Below are positions 1 through 32,734 of a stretch of 64,000 nt of DNA, one piece after another. How positions within the stretch are numbered: the first letter of the stretch is position 1; each line of letters begins with the position of its first letter. The stretch lies in contig JAKNDB010000087.1 in the NCBI GenBank assembly GCA_024305405.1, positions 5,520,501 through 5,584,500 on the forward strand, in the 5' to 3' direction. Below the pieces are notes generated by a model. The model had not been told where the DNA came from and searched no databases. It was given only the letters and a program-made list of their open reading frames with translations. The stretch comes from Dirofilaria immitis. Its lineage: Eukaryota > Nematoda > Chromadorea > Rhabditida > Onchocercidae. The translations under genes and the position numbers were made by a program.

Positions 1-302
1 CTAAAGTTACTTGGAAGACTTTTGTAGCCTAATTGCTTTGTTGTGAATTAGGATTTTGTTCAAGAAAATTATGCAGTTTTGAAAACAGTCATAACTGAAA
101 AGAAAACAATTTAGAAAGAGCTTCCAGTTCTGTATTTCCTCTTTTTTGGCATAGACTTTATTCACAGATATTTGATAATTTAACTTCTTCATCATCTTCT
201 TGCGATGTGATAAAATTTTGTAATCTATTTAGAGATTATCCAAACTTTGCAAGATTTTGTGGAATGAATAGATTTGGGTTTTTGAAAATCATCGATTTTT
301 AG
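1..302. other. Upstream flank of the ELAV gene
   Basis: AT-rich sequence with no exon I can support. It ends in a strong acceptor (polypyrimidine then TTTTTAG at about 297-302), 18 nt before the first ATG of the ELAV gene. This could be a spliced-leader trans-splice site or the acceptor of an intron from an upstream exon. The frame is open from the acceptor to the ATG, so a longer N-terminus encoded further upstream cannot be excluded. Confidence 0.5.
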
Positions 303-5163
<4,861 letters not shown>

Positions 5164-8100
5164 TTTCTTTGCTCCGGTAAACCCATTGTCACAATCTTGC
5201 CCACAATACTGTTTGAAAAATATTGTTCATGCCAAAGATCTAGTCCCTTTTTCTCATGTGACATTTTTTCTCAGATAAGTAAGACGGTAATCAATGTTGA
5301 GCTTTGCACACCAATTTTGCAGCTAAAAATTGTTTGAATTTTATAATTTTTAACATATATTTATTCAGATATATAAAATTTTCCATTTATCCTAGTTCTC
5401 TTTTGATTATTTATTGCATTTTAGACCGGCTTTTCCTTATTACCATTTCTACTATAATTTTTTACTGAAGTCTAAAAAATATTCTGACTTTGAAAATTAA
5501 CGTATATAAATTGGAAAATTCGAAAATTAATGAAATTAGGTTTATATTGAATATTTATAGAAAATTAATATTTTTCTGATTGTTATCGAGTACCATGGAT
5601 CGAAAAAATATGTCGGTGATGTGGTCAAATATTGTTATGTATTATAGGCACGAATGTTTAATTTTTTAATTGTATAGAAGCCCTGTTTGAGAAATATCGA
5701 TTTCAATATACTTGTTGATGGAATTATTATGCTTGGAAATTCCACTGTTAGCTGACCTCTCTAATGGTATGTATTGTTGATGTCGGGCAAAGTTTTATTG
5801 GTGCCATTCATTATAACCTGAAAGATCAATCTTTATAACGTTAAGGCGGAAATATAAGACAGTGAAAGAAATTTACGCGTGGACTTAAGATTCGCTAACT
5901 TGAAAAAAGTCTATTCTAACTTTATTAAGAAATTAAACCTACTTATAATCATTAGGAAAAAAATTTCCCTTTATACACACTACTGGAATTGAGCAAACAG
6001 TTTTCTGTCCTTGTGACTTATGTATAATCTTTCGGGCTATTTTTAAAATCAAGCTTTATACATTTAGATTATTTCCAACTTGATCTTTATAATCATGCCA
6101 ATGCGCAACGAGTGACAGTTAATCTGTGAGTGTGAATTCTCATTGTCTCGTCATCTCTTTACATTGTGATAATTTTTTCTCAATGAAAAAAGAATCGCTG
6201 TTGTTTGTAATCACTGATGATTTGAATTGATTGATTCGTGATGCATAAATGAAATATTTTTTTCTTTTTATTTTTTTATCTTTTATTTCAGATTATTTCC
6301 AGAAAAGAAGCAGGGCACATTTAGTGTTGGCAAAGAATTCTTCTTATTTGTTCATTTTACTCATTTCTCCGTCGTCGCTGTGAAGTTTTGCACTTTTTTA
6401 AGTAATTTATGTTTTTAAAAATTTGGTTGCTTTTTCTTTTCTGTATTATTTAATTTACTCTTTTTGGATTTGCTTTTTCTGTCTTTTTGTAGTTTATTTT
6501 TTTCTGATGTGGAGAGTTTGTTTCCCCATTGTCTCCTGCAGTATTTGTTTAGCTTCCTGATCTGGTATTTCTTCTTAAAGTTTTATTTTGATTCCAATGC
6601 TTTTTTTAGAGGAATAATTATTTGATTTTACGATTTCTATTTAGGATCATTGTTATAGCATTGTAAAAAAGTTTGGGCTGATATTGTATGGGTCTCTAGA
6701 TATTTTTTTCCTACCTTTAGATTCATTTGAAAGTTATGTCTAACTGATGAGTGAAGTTATTTTTTTATTCAGTTTTTTATCAACTCTCTGCAGAATGATT
6801 TTTCTTTTTGACTCAAATTTCAATGTTTTTATTATTTCTAAATTGTCAGAGAAGCCCATCTGTTGTCGCTTATTATTTTTTCAAAAATATCGAATGTAAA
6901 TTTTGCTTTAATTTTGGATTTTGTGGTTTTTCTTCCCTTGTTTTTTTTGGATAAGGATCCGGCAAACAAAAATTTGTTTCAAAAATTGCGGAGGAGTTTT
7001 TGACCCTCAGTTATCCGCATATTAGTTTTTATTAAGTATTTAAGTTTTTGCTGTCTCTGTTTTGTCAATTAAGCCATTCATTCATTTTGTATGATTTTTT
7101 TTTGTTTATTTACACAGTAGTTCATTTGGCATCAGTGTTAATCGTTATCGCGTAGGCACGTAGTCAACTTAACACTATCAGTATTATCTCTTTTCTTCTT
7201 CTTATTATTATTATTTTAAGTTTAATACTTCTTACCCACCTAATGGGAACATCTTATTACGTTTATTTGTTTTGGAGTAAATTTTTATTTCTTTTGTTGA
7301 TTTTCCATCTCTGTTTCATTTTATCACACAAAATGTTTATATTTTTTATTTCTGTTTATAGGGAAGTATATATCGAGAAGTAAGCATGGAAGTAATACAC
7401 AAATGTATCGGATGTCCTGGAAGAAAGTTTCAAAAATGAGGGAGGTGAACGCATTAGTTAGAGGCCATGCAAGTTATTGCAAATGCATGTTTGTACTGCC
7501 TCGGATAATTCGTGCTTCTATTAATTCGAAAGTTGCGAAAATGGTATTCCTACACTTGAACCATAGTTTTTCTAGTATTTTTATTCAAGTGGAAGCTTGC
7601 TGAAAAGGTAGTGCTGCAAGCATCGCAGGAAGCTTTTACTGAATACAATATCCAAAGTAATATCTGATTAATCTGTCCCTTATGAAATTTCGATCAAAAA
7701 TCATTCACGGATGTTGTCCTTGAATCATAGGAACATTTTTTGCTATTAATTGGTTTGGTGAATTTGAGGTATTAATCGGTACAAATAATTTTGATTTAAT
7801 TTAAAGATTTGTAAACAGATTTTTTTTGAAAAATTAACAGTCTTATTTTTTTATTTTTTCCTTGAATAATATAAATGAAAACAATTGGGCCTAGGCATAA
7901 CTTCAGTTTTCTTTTATTTAATTAATGTAAAAGTTGGATAAAAGTAGACTAATTTATATAATAAAGTATATGCGAGAATAGAAAAGATAAAAGAGGTGCG
8001 ATTATTCTTGACCATTTGTAATTTAGTTGTGCTGCTTATTATAATAATATGCAGGCATCAAGAAATATAGTCTTCATTTTTGTATCATCGATAGTGTTGC

Positions 8101-10829
8101 TTGAATTTAATATTTTTAGCAGTCTTTGCTGAGATGTTCTTCAATCGAGTTACTGTAGAAATAGAAGGCAGCAGAAAAACGACAAAAAAATAAGAGTTCA
8201 TGAAAACCAGAAATAGTGGAATGAAAAAATATTACTTTCGTTTTATTTATTATAGCTTTCATTGAAAACAGGAAATATTGCTATGGAAACATGCTGATGA
8301 TTGACCTTTGCAACAACAGTTTAATGACTCTATTTTTCATTATTTTACTAATTCAAATATTTTAGTTGTAAATCTGTTACCCGTATAAGCACTGTAAACT
8401 ATAATTCTTTAGAAAAATCATAGAATGTGAATTTTAATATAATTTCTATAGTCCAGGAAAAATCTTGAGATTGAATTGATTCGATGAAAAGAACAATCAT
8501 CTTATGTTCAAGAAGCAATGAAAGCCATTTGACATCCATTTTCCTAACTCATCTACGAATATTTCGGATGATATCCGGAAGTTTAAACTTTTATCTACAA
8601 ATAATCAAACTGATAAAGAAGAGTTCGCAAGTTCAAAAGTGTATCATGAAATAAGTATGCAGTAGCTAGTGTCAAGACCCGATGAAATTTCGGAACATTC
8701 TTGAATTTTCAATTGCAATTTTCCATTTATTCTTTGTATTGTATTTAATAATGAAACCTGAGATTTTGTAAATTAGAAACTTCGTTAAATAAAATACTTC
8801 GAAAGCATCAATAATTAAACAATGGAAAAAAAAGAATTGTCGATTTTCAGCTGACTTTAAATTTTATGTTACCTATGATATTTTATTTATGGAATAGATC
8901 ACTTTGCAATTTTTTCGGAAATTTTTTTCAGATTTTCGGAAATTTAAAAAACTAAAATTTTAGAAAATTAAAGTTTTTTCTACTGAGTAGCACCGGATTA
9001 ATAGACTATTTCCGAATCTCGAATACTAAGTGGGAAGCATTTATCATTGTCGCCCCAGGGAATGTGTTTGGAAAACTACAATTATTAATTATTTGTAGAT
9101 GTATGCATATTATACTTCATCCCTATGTTCGTTCAATCATGCACAATCCTATCGGAAAAATGCTTAAGTAAATAGTTTATTTCAGCAGTAGATAAAATCG
9201 GTAAGTCATATCGCTCTTTATTCATTTGGAATATGATTTATTGTTTCAGTGTATCAATTTATGGAATAAAAAACAAAGGATTATTTCCAACTTATTGAGT
9301 TTTATAGTTCCAATTCTTCAGAATTACAAATCTTTAAACTTTAAGGTTTTCGAACTTAGTTTCCGTAGATTTGTTTCTACACTATATTGATTTTTACTGT
9401 ATTTTTATTATATTTTTCATATATTGTAGTTATAGTTATGTATTCCTTGTATTAAGGTCCATTTAAATAGATGAAATTTTATGTGATGAATCATTAAATG
9501 AATTTCTCAAACATTTTAGTGCAATTTAACAATCTCATTTGCAATCTAGAATTACTTAAATTATCAAAGATCCCTTTTTTTCTCACATTGCAATGCAATT
9601 TAAAAAAATTCGCTCACTAATGACACCTCATGGACGAAGCTTTTTCAAAAAGAAAAAGAATCTGATCATAGCTGCATCACATAAATGTATGTATCACATT
9701 CTGAAATACCACATCAATAGTTGCTAATGCTTTCCTCCACAGAATGCCATGTTTTCATTTATTTTAATTCTATTCTTTTAGTCAGCAATACTCTGTTGCA
9801 TATAATATATAATAAAATCTGGCTAAATCTATGTAGCATTGTAGCTGATGAGAAATTGGTCGTATACAGTGGTAATAAAAAATAAATCTTTGCTTCGATA
9901 GGAATCTTTTGAAATGTGTCCCTGTATTCATTATTATGTAATTGGACGTATACTATTGTTATATTGTGTTCATTATTGTTAGTTTTATTTCCGAGTACTT
10001 CTGAAAAGTCGATAATTCAAATTAAGACAGTTCAAAGTGAATTTTTGAGCAATGTGAGAATTAATCATAAGCTAATGAAGAAAATACTGGAAATTACATT
10101 AATTTCAAAAATAATTCTGGAATTTTTGCAAAAAACAAAAATGACATAATTAAAATAACATATGTTACTGATAGAAAATTTTCTAATATATACTATCAAT
10201 AGTAATTGGTATCAGGTTGATAATATTTATTTACGAAGTTTGCTTAAAAATTCTTATCTAAATATTTGAAGATTAATTAGTAAAAAATTGAAAGTTGTGA
10301 TTGCTATTTATAATTATTATTGTTTGTTGTTCGTGACGAACTATGTTGTCAACTGAAGTATTTATTCATCGGCTGATTTGAAAATAATGCTTGCACACAG
10401 AAAAATAGGAAAAGAATATGAATAAATAAGTTGAAATGGGTATTTATCTGCAGGAAAATAGCAGCAAATAAGTCACTGGAAAAAAGCAACATAAAATGGA
10501 TGATATATCCCTTATTGTTTAATGTGCGGAATAAATTAAATATTTGCACTGCATACTCGAACTTCGAATAAACGACTTGCTATTGCTTTCGACAATCACT
10601 TTTCTATCACTTTTATGATATGCTAATTTTGTATATCATCACCTACGGTATTATTTTATCATCACTTTTCAGTTGTTATAGAAATCATTCTCGAAACTAT
10701 TCATTAGTTTAATATAGCATATGTGATTGCGCTTCAAATAAGTCCATTATTGATTTTATAAAGAGAAAAATTCTTTTTGTCCAGTTTGTTTTCTTTGCAC
10801 TTTGGTCACCCGGAATTGTTTGGCCAAGC
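5164..10829. other. Intergenic region between ELAV and the adhesion GPCR
   Basis: About 5.7 kb of AT-rich sequence. The first part is probably ELAV 3' UTR. A few open stretches (for example 7403-7603) look like chance. The ATG at 8049 opens a short hydrophobic leader (MQASRNIVFIFVSSIV) that could be a distant first exon of the GPCR, but its possible donor (GTCTTT) is weak. I see no RNA gene or repeat family here. Confidence 0.5.
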
Positions 10830-10886
10830 TTGTTTCCAAGAATGCGTTCAGTTATAGTCTTCCATTATCATTCTTATATTGTTATA

Positions 10887-25673
<14,787 letters not shown>

Positions 25674-28600
25674 AAATTAAATTTCTTCCAAAAACAAAAA
25701 AAATTTTTCTGTTTATTTTTAGCCATTTCCTTTGGAATAGAATCCTTGACTAAGATAGAACTGCATTTTCTTTAGTTCTTTTTCTTAGAATTTTATAAAG
25801 ATTTTGACCAATGAATTTGTCCCATATTCTTTTCTGATTTCCATTTTCATTTCTCATCGCTATAATAAATTGTTAATAATGGCACTGTTGGTTATTATGT
25901 TTTCAAAGTTTTTATAAAACTTGCAAAATGTTTGCTTTTTGGCGGATGTCTTAATATTTCTTCGGTATATTTATATTTGAAGCTCTTATTTGCTTGCGAA
26001 TTCTTAAATTGTAAATTATATGAATGATAAATATCATGTTTTCTCGTCTTTACAAATATTCTCATGCAAAAACTGAAGTGTGAAATTAAAAGTTCAAGGA
26101 AATTACAAGAAGTTATAATTTTCTTCAGTGAATTACAATCGGACCAATCAGTAAATTGAAAGTATCAGACTATCAAATTTCATGCGGGAATTGGTATTTG
26201 AGAAATGTTTAAAAGAAATTAGTCGAATTTTGAATGCAATAAATCGTCATTGCGGTATCTTATCGAGATATGGAATTACCTTTTCCCAAACATTTTTTTG
26301 GCTCAGATTAGATGATATTAACCAAATAATTTTAATGATTTCTGATATAAGCCTTCCTTGGCAAGCGGCTACGTGGCGTGTTCATTGTGCAGCCCATGAA
26401 AAGAAAAGTTTTAGTGTGTCTATCAATTTCGAATACGTTCAATTTCGAATAGTGTCTATCAATTTCGAATACGTTTACGCTCATTTTGTTAGAGATAAAA
26501 TAAGACATGCATTAGATTAGCTAGAAGATATCATTTTGAGATGAAAAATCTGGAAAATATATTTGAGAGCTTCAAAATTCAAATCTTTCATATCCTAAGG
26601 GATTGTATTGGTCAGTTTCATAACATTTCTCAGATTTTCTCATATTTGTTAGTATTATGTTGCTTGCTATATCGATGTCAAATAATCCATCCATTCGAAG
26701 TTACAAAATTATCATTAAACAATAGCAATTAAATAACAGTAAACCGATAAAGTATATGGGTGTGATTTACTACACTTATATTAACCGAAATCTTCAATCC
26801 TATTTTTCAAACAAAGCTAAAAATTCCTCCCTCATTCATGAAGTTGTCTCTATTGATTGGAAATTAATTTATAATTAATCTGCATTTATTAAAAGGATGA
26901 TAATAATACTTTGCTAATTAGGTGTATTAAATGAGAGGTCCAAATATCCATCCGTTTATCATTAATACAGTCAAGGTTAAAGATTATAGACATAAATATA
27001 GCAAATAAAATAAAAAATTGGATGAAATAAAAACGAAATCAATGAGAGGTGAACAATGAGATTTGCTTTTTTCATTCAAACAGATAGCAGCATTTTTATC
27101 AGGTTATAGTACCTCTTCATCCATTAAGAGCTCATTGTTATGTATATGCTATTTTGTAAATATAACTCTATTCCTATTCATTTATGACCACACAGTATTA
27201 CAACTTAATAATTTACTGCTCAGCTCTGTAAGGTAATTGATTTTCTATTATCGGTTTTTGCATTCTGATGACATGTTTTATCTTATTTTGTTTTGATGTT
27301 TAGAATTGTTCCTATACCCTTGGCTCTCATAAGAAAGAAAAAGTGGAAAAAGAATAACAAAATGCAAGACAAACAGTAATTTGTCGAGATCCATTTAATC
27401 GTATGCACATCCTTTGACCCTCAACAGACAATTATTCAATATTTCCTATCCTTTAGGAATTGACGGGGATACGGCAATTATGTTCTCATTAACTTCGTTG
27501 CAATTAATCCACGACTGTTGCATAGTTTTTATTAAATCTATATTCTATACAAAAGTGTATTTATCTTCAGTCATAATTATATTATTATTCAATATAAAGG
27601 CAGACTTCTACAATTTTAAGATTTGATAAAACCACTAGATAATCATTATCGATTAGTTTTTCTGAAAATTTCATTCAGAAAAATATCTTTATAAACATAA
27701 ATATCGTTATAAGTAATGTCATACTCTGCTATCATAAATACACAGTTTATATTATTATGTATGATTGCACATAGAGTTTGAATAATTTTCAAGGATTTGA
27801 AAGTAAATTAATTACTTTGCTTATCTCCAGCATGCAATTCATTATTCATTATTCATTAATCTATCAGGTACATTAGTCTGGCTTGGCTAAAGAAGAATGC
27901 ATTAATGATTGTATGCATATATTATCACCATGGCTACAACGATAATGATTTTCTATGCTTCAATGCGATATGATTATTTAAAGTTTTAATGCGGTCAATT
28001 TCCAAATTATAAATTTTTATAAAAGATAGACGGAATAGTAAAGCATAGAGGATGAGATAATGATACGATAAAATGAAGATTCTCTCAAGGGAATTTCTTC
28101 ACAGAAATCTCATCCGTTATTGAAGAAAAATAGAATGAGGCCAAGAATTCGCTATGAAATAGCACTTTGTTTTTGCAAACCATAGAAAAATGACATCATT
28201 TGACTAAGAAGCATTAACAGAGATAAGTTACTACTAGATTTTTGAGTTCTTATTTAATGTAATAATGGTCCTTCGTATAAATATTCAAATTCTTTATCAT
28301 TGTATTATATTTTGATGAACGATAAAGAATAATCAGAGCCATTTCGTTATTTCAAAATTTACTCTCATTATTAAAGTTAGAGGACAAACTGATAAGAAGA
28401 ATAAAGTTTTATTTTTCTTTTTTCAGTTATTAATTTACTGAACCATATTTTATCATTCTCAATGCTTTTACCAAAACATAGCATTCCCCAGTATAATTTT
28501 CAACTATTGGATTTTCTGCGATTCATTAATTGTGAATCAAAAGAATGAATATTGAAAAAGGTAGTACTTGTTTTCTTTGACGAAAAAAAAGAAACACATC

Positions 28601-29775
28601 TTAGCATAATATTATCACCTTAATTGATTTATGGCTATGATTCTTTGCCTATCAAATTATTCATCTTTTCAATATTCGCAAATAATACACTAGTGAATAT
28701 ATTATAATTTGCTGTTAAAGCGTCACCAACACTCTGTCGTTTATCGTCTAATATTGTTCGCTATCCTTTCAGTAATCTTTCACGACTACTTTATTTCGAT
28801 CGCAGTAATTTCGCAGATGAAATTTTTTTTTGTAATTTATTAGTTTCTCAGCAATCGAATGCAACTGTTGAGAAAAATATAATAATTTAATGAAAATTTA
28901 TGGTTTCAATTCCGAATAGATTTTAGGGCAGTAATTCAGACTTTTATTCAATTTTTTAAAAATATCTTTCAGAAATAATCGTATTATAATTAATGATCAG
29001 ATCTGATAAATCAATACATTATTTGGGAGCCTAATTTTAAGAGTTTTCACAGCACTATATTCTAATAACGATATAAATTTCGTACTTTCCATTATAAGAT
29101 CATCAGTAGGTCATTATGCTTCCTCAGTGGTCATTCTGTTTCAATAAACATTCAATCTCAAATTTTCTTAGTCAGCAGATGATGCAATTGTTAAAGCCGT
29201 GATATTGAATAAGCAAAGATTTGTAAAAGTGCATTTCATCCATCCTAAAATGTCATCTGTTCTTTGATAGATAAAAAACAATTAGTAATCATTCGTGTGT
29301 TGACACGAAATACCAAATTAGTTGAATTCAAGACAGCTTCCAATAAATCAATCTTAACGAAGACCTTTGATAAAAAATCTTCTATTTCGTCTTTTCTGCA
29401 TCTTCATATTTTCTCATTCTTTGTATACTAAAGAGAAAGAATGATAAATAATGGTAACTTTTTGAAACTTTAGAACGAATCTCTATATCGTCAATAGCCA
29501 GTTACATAACATTTGTTCTTATTGTTCATTATCATATTTTACTATGGATATGATAAACGCAAAATTAGATTTGAATTTCGAAATATTAAATCAAGCGAAT
29601 TTCTTAGTATTGGAAAAGTCGGAATTTATTCATTATTTATAATTTATTTATTATTTCTGAAAATCTAAGGGAAAGATGAATGATAGGAAAGATGAATGAT
29701 ATCATCAAGAATTAACTCAATAAATATTGCTTCTATGTTCGGGTAATAATAGATAGCTGTTCACTAGATATCAAA
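25674..29775. other. Gene-poor region after the GPCR
   Basis: AT-rich. The start is probably GPCR 3' UTR. A 112-codon open frame on the plus strand (26182-26520) has no recognisable domain and contains a small tandem duplication (period 37 nt; the block TATCAATTTCGAATACG occurs at about 26420 and 26457). I see no splice-consistent gene. Confidence 0.45.
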
Positions 29776-30190
29776 ATGTCAAAATGTCCAGCACCATTTG
29801 ACGGACAATCTCGCCACCTGTTAACTTCATCAATTACTTATCGGTGGTAATACCATTCATATGCTTCGATAACTTTGCTTCATCTTTGTTAAATGATTTA
29901 GCTCATTTACTGTCTTTTGCTGTAACAGAGTAATATTGATTTCTGTTGGAATTTTGTTTCTTTCTTAATCAATAGTGTAATTGGAAAAATCATCCGAAAT
30001 TGAGTTCTTTACATTTTTATTTATTTAATTTGATTATCAAATTCAGATTAAAATTCAATTCACGCAAACTTTTGTCGTCATTTATTGGATAAATCTTGTT
30101 GTTTCATATTTTTTAATCGGTAGAAGGCCACGATGCAATTCTCGACAACGTCAAATAATTTGTTCTTATCTTTGTGGATTTGAAACTCTA
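29776..30190 (+). other. Short exon-like patches, unassigned
   Basis: An ATG at 29776 opens 24 codons (MSKCPAPFDGQSRHLL...) with a possible donor near 29846. At about 30043-30190 a second open stretch has a hydrophobic segment (FVVIYWINLVVSYFLIG) followed by RRPRCNSRQRQIICSYLCGF and a stop. The phases of the two do not match, so I do not join them. No family recognised. Confidence 0.25.
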
Positions 30191-31570
30191 CACTGAGAAG
30201 TAAAGCCTAGAGAGAAAAGATGGATTATAGGTTTCGATAGAGACAAAAGACGCGAAAGCCAAGAAAGACAATTACCTGAACTGAAGGCTCTTCTACAAAC
30301 TTCCATAATAAGTTGCATTATAGGGTATTTTACTAAGATTGAGATAAACAAATCATTTTTCTTTTTTGATAAAAAATGTCTATATCAGAACGACAAATAG
30401 ATAACTAAGCTTCGAAAGCAATTTTAAATGTTTCATAATTTAACAATTTTCCGACAAATATATTCTCCATATCAAACTTAAACTTTGAATTAGACTTTAC
30501 ATTAGGCTTGATATGATAGTAATGTCAGTTAGAGATCATGTTTAGAGTAGAGTACATTGATTAAGTGAAATTCAATGTTCATATATGTATGTTCTATTTA
30601 AGATTATAACCGATATTTTTATATTCAGATTCAACATATCAGATTTTTCTGTCTTTTCCAATTAATTTAATATTGACAAAGAGCAAGAAATTTTTCATAA
30701 GTGTGCACCGAAAAGTATGTATTAGAAAAATAGAAATCTTCCTGTTTATTTCTAAGATTTATATTGACATTTAAAAACTATATGAATTTCTATTTTTTAT
30801 TTGTCAAATTAATTTAATTTGCAGCAACCTTTTGTTAATCTATTAAACAGTTGCAATTTTCAAATTTATTTTTCTTACTTACTCCTCATAGATAATATTT
30901 GAAATCTTAGTGTTATTTTTATCTTTCTATTTGTTTAAAAGTTCTCTTTTATTTTGCTGAGATTACAAATAAAGCTTTAAATTATTTATTTTAGTGACTT
31001 AATTTCAACTACGATTTCCAAAAATTAATGCATTATTTACATTTATAAATGCAATAATGGAAGACCAGTTCATTTATAAATGAAGAAATGATAAAAATAG
31101 ATGGACATTATGAAAGGTATGTACAGAAATCTAAAAACAATATGAATAGTAAGTTTTAGAGAAAATTCGTTCAATTTTGTTATGTGTTATCCCGTAAATT
31201 ATGATTATCCCGTAAACTTCAATATCTATTTAAAATTCTTTCCGAAGAAATGCTGTAGGAATTTGTTTTAAACTCATTATTCATTGATAAGAATCTTCTA
31301 GGATTTTAAGTGCATTATCACTTCTTTTTAAATCAGTTCCGGAAAGTCTACCATCCTCGTGAGACGCTGCAATTATTGCTCCGAATTTTTCAATTTGCAT
31401 CATTTTTCTACTACAATTTTCAACTACAGCAAATCTATTTGTCTGTTCCTCTCAGTCATGTAAATAGAATTTTTCATCTCCATTATTTGCTAAAATTTAA
31501 TCAAATTATATGGAATGGAATCAAGTTATTTAAATGAAAATCTTTTATAAAGAATGAAGTTTATTGAAGA
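30191..31570. other. AT-rich region, nothing supported
   Basis: Open stretches at 30166-30351 (minus) and 31310-31537 (plus) lack domain features and splice support. No RNA genes seen. Confidence 0.4.
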
Positions 31571-32230
31571 CAATACTCAAACACCGTTAGTTTTAACGGC
31601 GATAGTGCTATCACTGGAAAGAAAAATTCACATCCTTCAAAATTTCCAGTTTATCCATCTTTTGATCTAAATATTTTTGATGAATTCAATTTCGAGGCTG
31701 CAAAATTGCTGAGAACAACTTTAGATATTTATTGAATGTGCTGCACGACATGGCTTCATTTCTTTAAAAGGAAAATCGGAAATCTTAATACGATTTCATT
31801 AATACTAACTACTATGATATATCTTGAAAAATCTTTTAAGATTCTTTGCTGTTCTTATGAAAAGTTCGAAGGATAGTCATATGATGTCTTCCGATTTCAA
31901 AAAGATAGAAAACTTCATTTTAATTTAAAATTTGAAATTCACAGCAGATGAAGCAGGTTAATAACGGACAGTGTTAGTTTTCGATCTTTACGGCAAGTTG
32001 TTGCTACCCTAGTTGGAAAAAAAATTGAGAAAAAACATTTGCTGATGTGAATAATCCAAACTTCGCTATGATATAATCATAAGTAGCTATTCTAAATGAT
32101 GAAAGAAATTTCATTTGAGGAAATAGGAAAAGCAACAGATGAAGATCGAGAAATCGGGTGTTTTGTCTACTGAAGCAAATTTAGCGTTGTCGAGGAGTCC
32201 ACTCAGATATTTTATTACTAAAATTATTTT
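31571..32230 (+). pseudogene. Protein-like patches in shifting frames, unassigned
   Basis: Plus-strand 31571-31735 is open for 54 codons and reads like protein (HPSKFPVYPSFDLNIFDEFN then AAKLLRTTLDI). It stops at TGA while the next frame continues seamlessly from 31731 as IECAARHGFISLKGKSEIL. A second patch at about 31961-32050 reads SVSFRSLRQVVATLVGKKIE, and a third starts at about 32098 (MKEISFEEIGKATDEDRE). A one-base change near 31728 would join the first two. These could be exons of an unrecognised gene with a sequence error, or a decayed gene. I cannot name the family. Confidence 0.35.
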
Positions 32231-32542
32231 CAAAATCGCTAATCTGCCTTTTCTTTATATTTACTAAATTATGAAATGGACAAATTATTGAAATGTTTTA
32301 AGATTATTTTGGTATTTCTATGTAGAAATAATAAAAGAAGCTGAAAAATTTCACAACAATAACTTTTATGCATAATTTCTATGTTAGTAAGTAACGAAAT
32401 TACAATTTATATTTCATTTTTGGGAACGAAATTTTAAATTTTCATTAAAATCAGAATAATTAAAGCGATAATTACTTTAAAATTACTATTTTTTAAAATA
32501 AAAGGAAAATAAAATTCATTTAATGAAATGGTCTAAATATGA

Positions 32543-32734
32543 ATGAATGATACAATCAAAATATCCTCAAAAGCGGGTTATATCGTTTTTTTCAAGAATG
32601 TTGTATTTTCTAAGTATACCAAATCCCTTCAGAATAGATCCAGAGAGCGATCGCCAATTGGCCACTTGTACCACTTTAACGTTATCCCTGATTCTAAAGA
32701 AAAAATAAGAATCATTTCCCTATCTCCAAACTAG
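32543..32734 (+). other. Possible terminal exon, unassigned
   Basis: After a CCCTTCAG acceptor at about 32631 the frame runs NRSRERSPIGHLYHFNVIPD then IRIISLSPN and a stop. It may belong with the patches 300-900 nt upstream on the same strand. No known domain. Confidence 0.22.

Noticed and set aside
9914..10149. Hydrophobic leader as first exon of the adhesion GPCR
   Set aside because: The hydrophobic frame has no ATG (a stop precedes the GTG at 9916), and the ATG at 9914 leads to a different frame that stops without a phase-1 donor.
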